Source of the DNA: Lonsdalea britannica
GTDB taxonomy: Bacteria > Pseudomonadota > Gammaproteobacteria > Enterobacterales > Enterobacteriaceae
DNA length: 64,000 bases
Assembly: GCF_002111595.1 (NCBI RefSeq)
Contig: NZ_LUTN01000004.1
Span: forward strand, 226,165 to 290,164
Direction of reading: 5' to 3'
Below the pieces are notes generated by a model. The model searched no databases. It was not told the origin of the DNA and worked only from the letters and a program-made list of their open reading frames with translations. The translations under genes were made by a program, and so were the position numbers. Below are positions 29,490 through 41,225 of this stretch, piece after piece (the stretch's first letter is position 1; every line of letters starts with the position of its first letter).

Positions 29490-30384
29490 TTATTCGCTTT
29501 CCAGCATCCAACGTAGAGTTTCTTCAAGGGCCGGTGTATCCCATGCACCAATGATCGAACGTAATTTGGTGGCATCCCCACAAAGTGTTTTAACTTCATT
29601 TGCCCTAACAAAGGCGGGATTAACTGAAATCGTTAAAGTGTGACTCGTTATTTTTTCGCACAGATTGATGACGTCACGGATCGAATAGACTTTCCCAGAG
29701 CAAACATTAACCGTTTCTCCTACGGGTTTGCTCTCTAACAACCCTAAATAGGCACGGCACAGCGCACGTACGTCCGTAAAATCACGCCACACATCAATAT
29801 TGCCAAGTTCTAAAGTGGATGCTCGTTGTTTAAAATGCTTAACGATTTTCGGCAAGAGAAAATTATCTGCCTGCCCCACTCCGGTATAGTTAAATGGACG
29901 AGCGATGATAATAGGTAATTTATCCACCCATAAACTTGCCATATATTCCATGGCTAATTTACTGACAGCGTAGTCATTGGCTGGATTAACCTGCGTATTC
30001 TCACTGAGCGTCCCTTCAGTGCTATTGCCATACACGTTAGCACTGCTGGCAAGCAATATTGCATCGAATTGACGGCCCGACGAATGCAAAGCCTGGAGTA
30101 AATTTCGCGTTCCCAACAGGTTAACGTTATAGAATGCATTAACGTCCCCATGCCCCACAAATGCGATAGCAGCAAGATGCACTACTACATCAGGCGCGAT
30201 CTGGTCAATGGCGTTGCTTAAAGCATCGAGATCAAGCAAATCTACCTGATAGTAATCGGCTTCTTCCGATGGCATGGAACCAATGCCGAATACCCGGAAT
30301 CCGGCAGCGGATAACTCCGCTGCCATGTACTGGCCAGTGAACCCATTGATCCCGGTAATCAGGCACGTTTGCCAGTACCAAACA

Positions 30385-30385
<1 letters not shown>
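29490..30385 (-). CDS. rmd: GDP-4-dehydro-6-deoxy-D-mannose reductase (Rmd-like), frameshifted near its start
   Basis: An extended SDR enzyme that follows Gmd and should reduce the 4-keto intermediate to GDP-D-rhamnose. Motifs are TGINGFTGQYMA (NAD(P) binding), ASSANVYGN, and YAVSKLAMEYMASLW with YxxxK, then ARPFNYTGVGQADNF. As sequenced, the reductase frame has no good start and runs into gmd. An ATG at 30385, overlapping the gmd stop as TGATG, begins MFGTGKRA and meets a stop after eight codons. Restoring one base at about 30362 (CAGGC to CAGGGC on the plus strand) joins it to LITGINGFTG and gives a 298-residue protein, the size of P. aeruginosa Rmd (about 304). The alternative product is GDP-6-deoxy-D-talose (Tld-type); fucose synthesis by Fcl is less likely on sequence. 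Confidence 0.78.
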
Positions 30386-31434
<1,049 letters not shown>

Positions 31435-31441
31435 TTAAAAA

Positions 31442-33982
31442 TTATTTTAATTTAGCAATGGGAAGTTGTTCCAGCAATTGTAGAGTACTTTCTTTCCACG
31501 TAAGCCAAGGAATAGCCTTCGACTGAATCGTCGTGCCGTTCTTATCCATCTTCATCCATTCTTGTATCGCCACAACGATATCTTCTGGCTCATCACCACG
31601 AAAATAAAGGGCATTTTCGGCAGCAACTTCTCTTAACACGGGAATGTCTCGAGAAATGATCGGCAAACCGTTCTGAGCAGCTTCGATAACGGGTAATCCG
31701 AAGCCCTCAGCCAGTGACGCAACAATCAGTGCCTGAGCATTAGCATAAATATCGGTCAAAAATTCATCGCTAATCCCATTCAGCCAAAAAAGTTTCTCAT
31801 TGAGCTGATGATGGCCCGTTATTTTATTAATTAGGGCGTCAATGTCCCACCCTTTTTTACCAACAATGACAAGATTACAGTCAACGCCAAGTTCCCAAAG
31901 CTTGTCAAAAGCGGCAATGACTTGGGCATGACCTTTGCGTGGCTCGATAGTACTCACCATCAGAAAGGTTGTTCTCTTCCTAATTTTTGACAAAATTTCG
32001 TCAGAATCAGCCGGCCGGCCCATCGAAGGGAGGCTGGCGGAAAGATCCGCGCCTAAATGAAAATGTTTAATTTCCAGGTAGGGATTGATGGTGTATTCAT
32101 CGGCATGCTCGAACAGCCATTGTTTCACCTCATTAGCCACGCTTTTTGAAATGCAGACTAAACCATCAGTGTGGCCAGCTAGCGATTCAAGCCATACGGG
32201 AAACGCGGCTTGAATCCCTTCAGAGCACCATTGGGGATTCAATAAAGGAATAATATCGTAAACAACATAATAAACTCGAGCACCGGCTTTCCGCGCATCT
32301 TCCAACTGCCTAGCAAGGAATGGGAACAAGTGAGCCGTAAGATCCAAGCCCAAGAGGATATCATCCTTTGCAAACAGAACCGGGACATCACCTTCTTCAT
32401 TGTTAATACCAAATTTCTCTGCGATGAAGGTATTGGCATAGCGGAATACTCCGCCGTAAGTGCAGTAAACAGGCCTGATACGATAACCTGGAATATCTAG
32501 CTGAAGCAGGTTCGATAATACACTTCGTACCACTCGTTGAATGCCTGTAGCCGCATCCACCTCGACCAGAACCGATATATCGACCAAAAGCTCTTTATGG
32601 TGGCTTTGGTAGCAGTTCCGAGCCATCGCCCAGGCAACCCCCAGTCGATCGACCTCGTTCAACTCTTCATTCGAGAGTTCACGGACACTAGCTAATGCCT
32701 GCTGGTAAGTATTTTCAGGGGTAACTTGCTGGCGCTCTACTTGACAGTTTGACACGCTTTTTTCAAAAGCCTGTAGCGCTATTCGCGCCGTCTTGTCCCA
32801 TGAAAACTCTTTGGCCTGACATAATGCATTTTCACGAAGTGCCTGGTAGAACTTGCTATCCGTCAAAGCACGCATCATCAGCCGAGTCATATCGCCAACA
32901 TCTCGAGGATCAAACATAGACTCAGGCCACCCCATAACTTCAGGGAGACTGCTGGTATTAGATGCAATCGTAGCAGCACCGCAGCTCATGGCTTCAAGTG
33001 GCGGTAAACCGAACCCTTCATGAATGGAGGGGAAAACAAATAACTTACAAGTATTATAAAGCCCAACAAGCTCATCATCAGGAATAAACCCTGTAAAGAC
33101 AATATGATGCTCAGGAAGATCGTATTTCGCAGCTATTCCTAATAGATGTTCTTTGTCATGAGGTTTGATTTGACACGCGAGCAAAAGAACGTATTTTTCC
33201 TTAAGATCAGCAGGCAATGAAGAATAAGCCTGGATCAAAGCCTCGATATTTTTACGAGACTCTACGATACCAATCGTCATGATAAATTCTGAAGGAATAT
33301 GGTATTTTTCCCAAAGAGATTTTCTATTTTCTTCAGAAATATTTACAACTCTAAAGTTCGAACTCGACGCAGAAGATATGTTAGTGACTTTGCTATGATC
33401 TACCTGCGTATGTGTTTTAACCTCACTTGCAGCCGATTCGGAAATAGCTAACAAACCATCGGCTTTTGGCAGTTTTTCCAACAACCCCATGTAGAATTGT
33501 TTATAATCAACAGAAGTTAGATACCTATCTGGATATATAAATGGAATGAGATCGTAAATAATAGTGAAATGACGAATCGAAGTTGGGGTATCTGGATAGG
33601 ATACGATGTAATCGCCATGATATCCCTCAGTGAACCCCATGTTGCATACGACATCAGGATTAATGTTAGCGATAGCTAACTCACGGCATATTTCTGCAGC
33701 TCGAGTTCGCCCTTTATTGCCATGGTCGACTTGAGCCGTTGGCCCATAAGCTGAAAACGTATATATATCTTTCTCTGCAACTAAATGTAAGAATTCTTTT
33801 TTAACTGTATTCGTTAGATCATTAGGATAGAGACCACTCAATAATAGGCTAACTTTATGTCCAGAGGCATTATTGATAATTGATTTTGCTAGCATCAAGG
33901 AATAGCGACCAATCCCTCGTAACCTACTCTCTGTCTGGCAACTTTGTAGGTCAATAAGAATATGCACGTTGTTTTTCTCCAT
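31442..33982 (-). CDS. wbdA: Two-domain GT4 glycosyltransferase (WbdA-like polymerase)
   Basis: An 846-residue protein made of two GT-B units in tandem, the layout and length of E. coli O9a WbdA (840), whose two domains make alternating alpha-1,2 and alpha-1,3 links in the mannan repeat. Domain 1 (about 1-405) begins VHILIDLQSCQTESRLRGIGR and has HEGFGLPPLEAMS. Domain 2 (about 455-846) begins ELLVDISVLVEVDAATGIQR and has SLAEGFGLPVIEAAQNGLP; both EX7E pairs are intact. The ATG at 33982 is used (a TTG one codon before is also open), seven bases after the wbdD stop. In WbdA systems it is recruited to the membrane by WbdD. With gmd/rmd downstream the donor here may be GDP-D-rhamnose rather than GDP-mannose; this is not decided by sequence. 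Confidence 0.85.
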   Translation of the reverse strand: MEKNNVHILIDLQSCQTESRLRGIGRYSLMLAKSIINNASGHKVSLLLSGLYPNDLTNTVKKEFLHLVAEKDIYTFSAYGPTAQVDHGNKGRTRAAEICRELAIANINPDVVCNMGFTEGYHGDYIVSYPDTPTSIRHFTIIYDLIPFIYPDRYLTSVDYKQFYMGLLEKLPKADGLLAISESAASEVKTHTQVDHSKVTNISSASSSNFRVVNISEENRKSLWEKYHIPSEFIMTIGIVESRKNIEALIQAYSSLPADLKEKYVLLLACQIKPHDKEHLLGIAAKYDLPEHHIVFTGFIPDDELVGLYNTCKLFVFPSIHEGFGLPPLEAMSCGAATIASNTSSLPEVMGWPESMFDPRDVGDMTRLMMRALTDSKFYQALRENALCQAKEFSWDKTARIALQAFEKSVSNCQVERQQVTPENTYQQALASVRELSNEELNEVDRLGVAWAMARNCYQSHHKELLVDISVLVEVDAATGIQRVVRSVLSNLLQLDIPGYRIRPVYCTYGGVFRYANTFIAEKFGINNEEGDVPVLFAKDDILLGLDLTAHLFPFLARQLEDARKAGARVYYVVYDIIPLLNPQWCSEGIQAAFPVWLESLAGHTDGLVCISKSVANEVKQWLFEHADEYTINPYLEIKHFHLGADLSASLPSMGRPADSDEILSKIRKRTTFLMVSTIEPRKGHAQVIAAFDKLWELGVDCNLVIVGKKGWDIDALINKITGHHQLNEKLFWLNGISDEFLTDIYANAQALIVASLAEGFGLPVIEAAQNGLPIISRDIPVLREVAAENALYFRGDEPEDIVVAIQEWMKMDKNGTTIQSKAIPWLTWKESTLQLLEQLPIAKLK

Positions 33983-33988
33983 CAAAAT

Positions 33989-36319
33989 TTATTTTTTTAT
34001 TTTTTGGTAGATCTCATTCACTTCGGGAGGGAGATCGTCTCGAACTTCCAGTTGACGTTCCAAATGTGAATGTTGCTGTATGATGTCTTGTTGACATGCT
34101 CTATGAGCAGGATTTAGTCGTTGATACACTCTCAATGCATAGGGGTACAGACCTGTTCTATGCGTAAGATTAATAGCAAATATTTTCATTCTAGGATGCG
34201 AGCGAAGGAACGAAAATATTTTATTTAAAACCCTTTTAACTAAATGTTTACCGCGTTGGGTCACACCGAATTTCCGTAGCAGGTGGATCTGCAACCCAAT
34301 ATAACGATAACCTGCCGTCATACGCCAAGATCGACTTGAGAGTATAGCCTGAGTTTGCTGTTGTAAAACAACATTCTCTTCTGTCAATTTATTTATTTTT
34401 CGTTCTGCTTCTTGAAGCAAAGCATTTTCAGCGGCTAGCTTCTCTAATTGCTGCTCGATCCTTTGCAATTCGCACCGCTGCAGCTCAATATTTTCTGATG
34501 TCAACCTTTGGACCTCTTCCTCAATTCGACGTAACTCACATTGCTGTAACTCTAAATTTTTTGAGGTTAAATTATTAATACGGATCTCTATTTGCTGTAA
34601 TTCGGCATTTTCCGAGGTGAGATTATCGACGGTTCTTTCAGTCAAATGTAATCGCTGCTCTAATTCTTTTTTTGCCTGATCCAGCGAGGTTATTAATTGC
34701 TCGTTTAAACTCGTAATTTGTTCTGGAACACTCTGTTTTAACAAAACAAGTTTATTCTTTAACTCATCACGATAAACGTCCAGCTGCTGATTACTATGTT
34801 CCAGTGCAGTACTGAACCTATGATCCAAGTGCGTTACGGCATTGATGAGGTTATTAAGTTTAGACTCAACCTCCTTCAATTTTTCCTGCTCAAACACCAT
34901 CATTTGTTCTTGTGCAGTAATCCAGCTCTCAGAGCCAGAAGCCAATTCATCAAACTCGAGTAGATTTTCTTTGTCATGAAACAAGTCATTTAGCAGGCCG
35001 AAACTCCACTCAGCTTGAGGAACCTTCCAAAATGCATAAAGCCAGTTGGCGTACAATCTTGGAAGCTTAAACGGGCTAATCATGACAGGTCGAATAAAAG
35101 CGGTGCGAGCTTGTTCGGGAAGAAATATTTCATTGACTAAGATAAAAAACGACTGAAAAATGTTCCCTGGCCATGCACAATCTTTTTTAGCATTCGATAT
35201 GGAACCATAATCGATGAGATTGACCTGTTGATCATCTGAAATCATGATATTCCAACTTCTCACGTCATCATGATACAAACCAATATTTTCTAATTCAACA
35301 AGCTGTTTTAATATTTGACTAAAGAAAGACTCATAATCAATGATCTCTCTATTTTTTAAGCGCTCCATCAATAAATTGCCTGGTAAACGCTCCATAACCA
35401 ACCAACTTTCAACCTCATTTTCATCACTGAGAAATAATTTAGGCGTTGTCATATTGGGCAATGAAGAACAGCTTAAGAATTCGGCCTCAGCTTTTAACTC
35501 GGCGGCGTTACGTTCACCCTCAACCTCTGTAAGTTGGCCATTGACAGATTTGTGCTGAAATATTTTACATACATATTCGTCTGAAAAATAATAACGACGA
35601 CTGCCTTTATGAATGTTGCGGTCTGCCGAATAGGGATTATCGTACCATTGCAAAAAAGGTTGGCAAAAATCGCTTAATGCAACATAACTATTACTGACAA
35701 AATACATTGGACGAGATATATCAGACAAATGAGTAGGGAAGCTAGCTACCTGATGATAAAAATGGCACTGTTCTACCAGTTCCCTTGGGTCATCCGGTTG
35801 AGCTTCTCCCCAATATAAAGGCTCTTCCTTTACTGCTAATTCAAGAACAGTTACCTTAACACTCTCAGCTAGCTTAAATAGCCATTCTTTGACTTGAGGA
35901 ATACCATGTTGATAAACAATATGGTGAAAAACACTTAACCCAATGACAAAATCGTAGTCATCAGGATTTAGATGCTGAATAGTATCTTCAATTCTACCAA
36001 TAGTGAAAGTCACGTCTAAGCTTGAATTTTCTTGCGCCAATGCTTGGCATACATCAATATTTTCTTGCAAAAAATCAATGCCAGTTACTGTAGCACCACG
36101 ACTTGCTAAATTAAGACTGAAAAAGCCTTGTGCGCAACCTAGATCTAATACACGCAACGGGCGATCAAGTGTCTTAGCTAAAGCATCATACTGCTTATTA
36201 ATAATTAGCAAACGTTCATTACAATCGCGCGACGCTTCCTGGTTCCATTCAGCATGACCATAAATCGGTTGATAAACCTCTGGCAATGCCGATACAAGAT
36301 CTTGCAAAGTCATACTCAT
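33989..36319 (-). CDS. wbdD: Chain-terminating methyltransferase/kinase with coiled-coil ruler (WbdD-like)
   Basis: WbdD phosphorylates and methylates the non-reducing end of an ABC-exported O-antigen, stopping growth and marking it for Wzt. This 776-residue protein keeps the whole architecture. The SAM methyltransferase occupies residues 1-200, with VLDLGCAQGFFSL near 57-69 and SVFHHIVYQHGI. The kinase spans about 230-440, with the catalytic loop YHDDVRSWNIMI near 349-360 and the DYG motif near 370. A long coiled coil covers about 475-660. The basic amphipathic C-terminus (SSRSWRMTAGYRYIGLQIHL) should bind the membrane and WbdA. E. coli O9a WbdD is about 708 residues, so the coiled coil is longer here, and it contains tandem repeats (listed separately). 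I use the ATG at 36319, which aligns with the E. coli start and has AAGG just upstream. Confidence 0.9.
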   Translation of the reverse strand: MSMTLQDLVSALPEVYQPIYGHAEWNQEASRDCNERLLIINKQYDALAKTLDRPLRVLDLGCAQGFFSLNLASRGATVTGIDFLQENIDVCQALAQENSSLDVTFTIGRIEDTIQHLNPDDYDFVIGLSVFHHIVYQHGIPQVKEWLFKLAESVKVTVLELAVKEEPLYWGEAQPDDPRELVEQCHFYHQVASFPTHLSDISRPMYFVSNSYVALSDFCQPFLQWYDNPYSADRNIHKGSRRYYFSDEYVCKIFQHKSVNGQLTEVEGERNAAELKAEAEFLSCSSLPNMTTPKLFLSDENEVESWLVMERLPGNLLMERLKNREIIDYESFFSQILKQLVELENIGLYHDDVRSWNIMISDDQQVNLIDYGSISNAKKDCAWPGNIFQSFFILVNEIFLPEQARTAFIRPVMISPFKLPRLYANWLYAFWKVPQAEWSFGLLNDLFHDKENLLEFDELASGSESWITAQEQMMVFEQEKLKEVESKLNNLINAVTHLDHRFSTALEHSNQQLDVYRDELKNKLVLLKQSVPEQITSLNEQLITSLDQAKKELEQRLHLTERTVDNLTSENAELQQIEIRINNLTSKNLELQQCELRRIEEEVQRLTSENIELQRCELQRIEQQLEKLAAENALLQEAERKINKLTEENVVLQQQTQAILSSRSWRMTAGYRYIGLQIHLLRKFGVTQRGKHLVKRVLNKIFSFLRSHPRMKIFAINLTHRTGLYPYALRVYQRLNPAHRACQQDIIQQHSHLERQLEVRDDLPPEVNEIYQKIKK
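34355..34621 (-). repeat. Tandem coiled-coil repeats inside wbdD
   Basis: Five consecutive units each open with an L-T/A-x-E/K-N-x-x-L-Q pattern. Lengths are 17 residues (34571-34621), 22 (34505-34570), 22 (34439-34504), 17 (34388-34438) and a partial unit (34355-34387). The two 22-residue units are nearly identical: LTSKNLELQQCELRRIEEEV against LTSENIELQRCELQRIEQQL. The 66-base units lie side by side in the DNA, as expected from repeat duplication. They lie in the segment that sets chain length in E. coli WbdD. Confidence 0.85.
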
Positions 36320-36326
36320 GATACCT

Positions 36327-37619
36327 TCAATTATAACTTTCAAATTTAGATTTCAAATCGACAATACCCCAAAACTCCATGCCTTTATGCACATGAAGAA
36401 TAATAGAGTCATATCGGCGATCCAGAGGAATCATTTCTGATTGAGCGCTTCCTGAAGAAATACCAAAAGAGAGCAAGTAGTCTCCTTGATTTAAATTGAG
36501 GGGGAAGCTAAATTTGAAAATGTGCATATCTCCTCGCTGGACACTCATATTACTTCGACCTTCAGAAGCCAAAAATGAGTTTGTTCCGTAAAGAAATATT
36601 CCATCCAATGTTTTTATTAATATGCCAGGAACGACATTTTCAAAGTCATATTCGAATTTTACCTTGAAGTAAAATTCAGTAAGTTTATTACTTTCAATGC
36701 TACTGGGGTAATGGGTTTCATCGACTAAAATATCATAGTCAATTATTTTTGCCCCACCTTGTCCCCATCGGTATTCTTCCGGACGATAACCCGGGTGGGT
36801 ATGAAACACATCCTCGCTATTATTTAATAACAAATCACTACCTGATGAAGCTTGTTGATCATTTTTTTCAGCCGAAGAATTTTTTTCAGATTTACCGAAA
36901 AGTTCATCGAGATACCGATTCGTCACATCTCGCGCTGTTCCATCCATCGCCACTGTGCCATCTTTAAGAAAAATAGCTCTGTCACAATGTTTTACTATAT
37001 CGCCCGCACTATGGGAAACCAGGAGTAATGTGGTTCCTTGCTTTTTGAACTCGGAAATTCTCGCATAACATTTAGCCTGAAAACGCGTGTCTCCGACGGA
37101 AAGCGCTTCATCGACGATCAATATGTCCGGACGCGATGCCGTTGCAACAGCGAATGCCAACCGCATTTGCATACCGCTGGAGTAAATACGCACAGGTTGT
37201 TCAATATAATCACCGATATCAGCAAACCTTTCGATATCCGGCATTAATTTGGTTATTTCTTCCCGGCTCAACCCCATCATTAAACCCGCCATGTAAACAT
37301 TTTGGCGACCCGTAAAATCAGGATGAAACCCCATACCTAGCTCAAGAAGCGCGGCAATCCGCCCCTGAACTTTTATCTCCCCTTCAGTAGGTTTAGTAGT
37401 ACCTGTTAATAATTTTAATAAAGTACTTTTCCCTGCGCCATTGACACCAACAATGCCAACTGACTCACCTTCCTTGATAGAAAAGTTGATATCTTTTAAT
37501 ACCCATTTTTTCGTATGCTTTACTGATGAGTCCGGAAGAAGCTTTTCAAGTAAACGAAGCCACTTGGAGGCGTAATATTTGTAACACTTCCCAAGTTGGT
37601 TAACTGAAATACATGTCAT
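36327..37619 (-). CDS. wzt: O-antigen ABC exporter ATPase with C-terminal glycan-binding domain
   Basis: A 430-residue Wzt. The ATPase half has Walker A GVNGAGKST (about 58-66), signature YSSGMQMRLA (146-155), Walker B ILIVDEALSVGD and the LLVSHSAGDI switch. From about residue 275 a separate beta-rich domain follows (YRWGQGGAKIIDYDILVDE ... GDYLLSFGISSG). This is the Wzt C-terminal carbohydrate-binding module that recognises the finished, capped polymer in O9a-type systems. Its ATG overlaps the wzm stop as TAATG. The presence of this domain fits an export system that needs WbdD-type terminal modification, in contrast to Wzt proteins such as that of K. pneumoniae O2a, which lack it. Confidence 0.93.
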   Translation of the reverse strand: MTCISVNQLGKCYKYYASKWLRLLEKLLPDSSVKHTKKWVLKDINFSIKEGESVGIVGVNGAGKSTLLKLLTGTTKPTEGEIKVQGRIAALLELGMGFHPDFTGRQNVYMAGLMMGLSREEITKLMPDIERFADIGDYIEQPVRIYSSGMQMRLAFAVATASRPDILIVDEALSVGDTRFQAKCYARISEFKKQGTTLLLVSHSAGDIVKHCDRAIFLKDGTVAMDGTARDVTNRYLDELFGKSEKNSSAEKNDQQASSGSDLLLNNSEDVFHTHPGYRPEEYRWGQGGAKIIDYDILVDETHYPSSIESNKLTEFYFKVKFEYDFENVVPGILIKTLDGIFLYGTNSFLASEGRSNMSVQRGDMHIFKFSFPLNLNQGDYLLSFGISSGSAQSEMIPLDRRYDSIILHVHKGMEFWGIVDLKSKFESYN

Positions 37620-38416
37620 TACAATTCATCCACAATATCAGCCGAGTGTTTTTTAAACATCTTCCACCCAAGTATAAATAAGACAACAGCAATCAAGGTT
37701 ACCGGCCAAAGCGAATTCCAATCAGGCGCACGGTGGTAGAGCATCACACTTTGGTAGCCCTCAATCAAATTAGCCATCGGATTATATTTCAGTGCATCGC
37801 GAGCCCATTCAGGAATGGTTGAACTGACATAGACTATTGGTGTAAACCAAAACCAAAATTGCAGCAATATACTGACAAACTGACCAATATCTCGGACAAA
37901 AACATTCATGACACCCAGCAGAACGCCTAACCCCACGGAGAATAACATTTGTATTATCAGTAGAGGAATAATGCTGAAAAAGATCCACCCAGGGAAATTA
38001 CCCGAGAAAACCAAAAATAATAAAAATAGCGAAAATATAATCAAGAAGTTGATAAAAGCAGAGCTGGCGACAATGATAGGGAGACAGATTCTAGGAAAGC
38101 TAAGTTTCTTCAATATATTAGCATTAGCAATAAAAACATTGACTAATCCATTCAACGTCTCTGAAAACAACCCCCATGTTAATACGCCTGAGCAAAGATA
38201 AATACTGTAGGCATAGGGGCCTGACATGTCAGACATGCGCGCACGCATCAGCTCAGAAAATATCAACGTATAAACAGCGATCATCGCTATTGGTTGAAAA
38301 ATTAGCCATAGCGCCCCAAGAAAACTACTTTGATAACGGGACTGAAAGTCCCGTTTGATACTATCAAGAATAAAGCCACGATAACGGGATATCGCCTTAA
38401 TAAGACCGCGTAACAT
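37619..38416 (-). CDS. wzm: O-antigen ABC exporter permease
   Basis: A 265-residue ABC-2 type inner-membrane protein with about six helices. It opens with a cytoplasmic amphipathic region (RGFILDSIKRDFQSRYQSSFLGALW), as in Wzm and KpsM families. The stretches VYVSSTIPEWARDALKYNPMANLIEGYQ-like (here ending NPMANLIEGYQSVML) and MFKKHSADIVDEL at the end are typical. It pairs with the adjacent Wzt to flip the undecaprenyl-linked polymer to the periplasm. Three bases separate it from the manB stop. Confidence 0.92.
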   Translation of the reverse strand: MLRGLIKAISRYRGFILDSIKRDFQSRYQSSFLGALWLIFQPIAMIAVYTLIFSELMRARMSDMSGPYAYSIYLCSGVLTWGLFSETLNGLVNVFIANANILKKLSFPRICLPIIVASSAFINFLIIFSLFLLFLVFSGNFPGWIFFSIIPLLIIQMLFSVGLGVLLGVMNVFVRDIGQFVSILLQFWFWFTPIVYVSSTIPEWARDALKYNPMANLIEGYQSVMLYHRAPDWNSLWPVTLIAVVLFILGWKMFKKHSADIVDEL

Positions 38417-38419
38417 GAA

Positions 38420-39796
38420 TTATTCACCACCCAAAATATCAAGGATCTCATGCGTTTTTCGGTGCATTACAGAAGCGTCCTGCTTAGATTCAACATTCAA
38501 ACGCACGACAGGTTCTGTATTTGAAGTTCGTAAGTTAAAACGCCACTCAGGATATTCGATGCTGATACCATCGGTGAGATCAACATTCGCAGCGTCAGGT
38601 TCATAAATAGCACGGATTTTTGCAATCTTCTGGGTTGCATTCTCCAGCTTGCGATTGATTTCCCCTGAAGCTGGGTAAGCAAGCAGACGGTCCCCGACCT
38701 GTTGACTCAGCGTTTTACCTTTAACCGCCACCAGCTCAGCGACCAACAGCCACGGAATCATGCCGCTATCGCAGTAGGCAAAATCACGGAAATAGTGATG
38801 GGCGCTCATTTCTCCGCCGTAGATGGCATCTTCTTTGCGCATACGCTCTTTAATGAAAGCATGCCCAGTTTTCGACATCACCGGAATCCCCCCGGCTTTT
38901 TTCACCACATCAATGGTGTTCCAGGTCAAACGCGGATCATGAATAATCTTGGCGCCCGGCTGTTTTTGCAGGAACGCTTCCGCCAGAAGGCCAACGATGT
39001 AGTAACCTTCGATAAACTCAGCATGTTCATCGAACAAGAAGCAGCGATCAAAATCGCCATCAAAGGCGATGCCCATGTCTGCGCCATGCTCACGTACAGC
39101 ATCAGCCGTGTCTTTACGGCATTCCGGCAACAACGGATTAGGGATGCCATTAGGGAATGTGCCGTCAGCCTCGTGGTGAACCTTGATGAATTTAACCGGC
39201 GCTCCCGCCTGCTGGAAACGCTTTTCAATTTCATCAATAACATGGCCTGCAGCACCATTGCCTGAGTTAATCACCAATTGCATCGGGCGTGTGAAGTTGG
39301 CCAGGTCGACATACTCCATCAGATGGTCGACATACTCGTTCAAAACCGAAATCTGCTTGTAACTGCCACGTCTGGATTCGTCGACCGGTGCAAAGTCATT
39401 CGCTTCGGCGAGACGCTGAACATCACGCAATCCAGTATCGCCGCTAATCGGTTTAGCGTTTTCGCGTACCAGCTTCATACCGTTATAATTCATCGGGTTA
39501 TGACTCGCAGTGACTTCAATACCACCATCAATACCTAGATGAAAAGTCGCGAAGTAAATCTCTTCGGTACCGCTCATGCCAATATCCAGTACGTCCGTCC
39601 CCGCATCCTGCAGGCCTCGCGCCAACGCCTGCTTCAGCGTTTCGCTTGTCAAACGAACATCACCGCCCACGGCAATGGTCTTTGGTTTTAAAAACTCACC
39701 ATAGGCTCTGCCGATGCGATAGGCGATATCTTCATTCAGCTCCTGACCTAATTCACCGCGAATATCGTAAGCTTTGAAACACGTTAATGCTGACAT
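38420..39796 (-). CDS. manB: Phosphomannomutase
   Basis: Converts mannose-6-phosphate to mannose-1-phosphate. The 458-residue protein matches CpsG/ManB in length. Motifs visible are the phosphoserine loop [16 protein letters not shown], the metal-binding DFDRC ([14 protein letters not shown]), sugar-binding [19 protein letters not shown], and the phosphate-binding [15 protein letters not shown] near the end. AAGGG before the ATG supports the start. It supplies ManC upstream with substrate and sits in the same operon. Confidence 0.96.
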   Translation of the reverse strand: MSALTCFKAYDIRGELGQELNEDIAYRIGRAYGEFLKPKTIAVGGDVRLTSETLKQALARGLQDAGTDVLDIGMSGTEEIYFATFHLGIDGGIEVTASHNPMNYNGMKLVRENAKPISGDTGLRDVQRLAEANDFAPVDESRRGSYKQISVLNEYVDHLMEYVDLANFTRPMQLVINSGNGAAGHVIDEIEKRFQQAGAPVKFIKVHHEADGTFPNGIPNPLLPECRKDTADAVREHGADMGIAFDGDFDRCFLFDEHAEFIEGYYIVGLLAEAFLQKQPGAKIIHDPRLTWNTIDVVKKAGGIPVMSKTGHAFIKERMRKEDAIYGGEMSAHHYFRDFAYCDSGMIPWLLVAELVAVKGKTLSQQVGDRLLAYPASGEINRKLENATQKIAKIRAIYEPDAANVDLTDGISIEYPEWRFNLRTSNTEPVVRLNVESKQDASVMHRKTHEILDILGGE

Positions 39797-39818
39797 AAAT
39801 CCCTTCTAAACGTTTCAG

Positions 39819-41225
39819 TTACTGGTTATTGGCTACATCAATAAAGTCATCGTCGCCCAAGTAGGAACCGGATTGAATCTCAAGGAGTTCCAGTGGTATT
39901 TTGCCTGGGTTTTCAAGCGTATGTTGTGAACCAATAGGAATAAAGGTCGATTGGTTTTCCGTTAACAGCAGCGTTTTATCTTGGATAGTCACTTTTGCCG
40001 TTCCCGAAAGAATGACCCAGTGCTCCGTGCGGTGGTAGTGCATCTGCAGCGGGAAGGACTCGCCGGGTTTGACCGTAATGCGATTAACGTTAAAACGGTC
40101 GCTCTGAACCACCAGATCGCAACGCCCCCAAGGCCAGTAAGTTTCGCGGTGGCGACGATATTCACTACGGCTATTCGCCTTCAGAAACTCCACGACGCGT
40201 TTAACGTCCTGAACTTCGTTTTTATTGGCAACCAATACGGCATCTTTTGTATTGACAATAACCAGGTTGTCCACGCCAATGGCGGCCACCAGCTGATCGT
40301 CGGTATTGATGTAACAATCCTGTGTGTTGTGCAGGAAGGTATCCCCTTGAAGGGAGTTGCCCTGTTCGTCTTTTTCATTGACTTCCCACAGCGCAGACCA
40401 AGAGCCGACATCACTCCAGCCGGCATCCAACGGGATAACCACGGCATCATCCGTCTTCTCCATGACCGCATAATCCACGGACTCGTCCGGGCAGTTCATG
40501 AAGCAGTCTTTGTCGATTTTGATGAAGTCGCTTTGTTTATCTACGCTGGAGATTGCAGCCTGACAGGCTTCCAGAATATCAGGCCGGAACTTCTCCAGTT
40601 CCTGTAAATAGCGCTTGGCATGGAACATAAACATGCCGCTATTCCAGTAGTATTCGCCGCACCGCAGATAGTCTTCCGCAGTTTTGAGGTCCGGTTTCTC
40701 TACAAAGCGCTGCACGCGGAAAGGCGCATTTTCGTCACCCGACACCTGTTCGCCACGGTGAATATAGCCATAGCCCGTCTCTGGGCCCGTAGGGATAATG
40801 CCAAAGGTGACCAAACTGCCTGCTTTAGCATGAGGAATCGCATTTTCAACCGCCGTATGAAAGGCGGCTTCATTTTCCATAATATGGTCTGCGGCAAGGA
40901 CCAGCAGGATGGGATTATCGCCTGCAGAAACCGCATTCAGCGCTGCCAGCGCAATCGCTGGAGCCGTATTACGGCCCACAGGTTCCAGGATAATGTTGCT
41001 GGAGAGCTTGTTGATTTGCCGCAACTGCTCTGCAACCAGGAATCGATGTTCCTCGTTGCAGATAACCATCGGGTCGCGCGTTTGGATGCCATCGAGACGA
41101 TTTACCGTCTCCTGCAGCATGGAGTTTTTCCCATGCAGGCAAATGAATTGTTTGGGGTAAAGTTCACGAGAAAGTGGCCATAAACGGCTTCCGGTTCCAC
41201 CGGCCATAATCACTGGAAGTAGCAT
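39819..41225 (-). CDS. manC: Mannose-1-phosphate guanylyltransferase (type II, bifunctional family)
   Basis: Makes GDP-mannose from mannose-1-phosphate and GTP. It has 468 residues with the nucleotidyl-transfer motif [28 protein letters not shown], and a C-terminal cupin region ([24 protein letters not shown]) that in some family members carries phosphomannose isomerase activity. GDP-mannose is both the precursor for Gmd and a possible direct donor for WbdA. A 370-base gap separates it from rmlC upstream, so a promoter of its own is possible. Confidence 0.96.
   Translation of the reverse strand: MLLPVIMAGGTGSRLWPLSRELYPKQFICLHGKNSMLQETVNRLDGIQTRDPMVICNEEHRFLVAEQLRQINKLSSNIILEPVGRNTAPAIALAALNAVSAGDNPILLVLAADHIMENEAAFHTAVENAIPHAKAGSLVTFGIIPTGPETGYGYIHRGEQVSGDENAPFRVQRFVEKPDLKTAEDYLRCGEYYWNSGMFMFHAKRYLQELEKFRPDILEACQAAISSVDKQSDFIKIDKDCFMNCPDESVDYAVMEKTDDAVVIPLDAGWSDVGSWSALWEVNEKDEQGNSLQGDTFLHNTQDCYINTDDQLVAAIGVDNLVIVNTKDAVLVANKNEVQDVKRVVEFLKANSRSEYRRHRETYWPWGRCDLVVQSDRFNVNRITVKPGESFPLQMHYHRTEHWVILSGTAKVTIQDKTLLLTENQSTFIPIGSQHTLENPGKIPLELLEIQSGSYLGDDDFIDVANNQ

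Noticed and set aside
34355..34621. The wbdD repeats as a CRISPR array
   Set aside because: The units are in-frame coding repeats with no spacers, within a clear protein.
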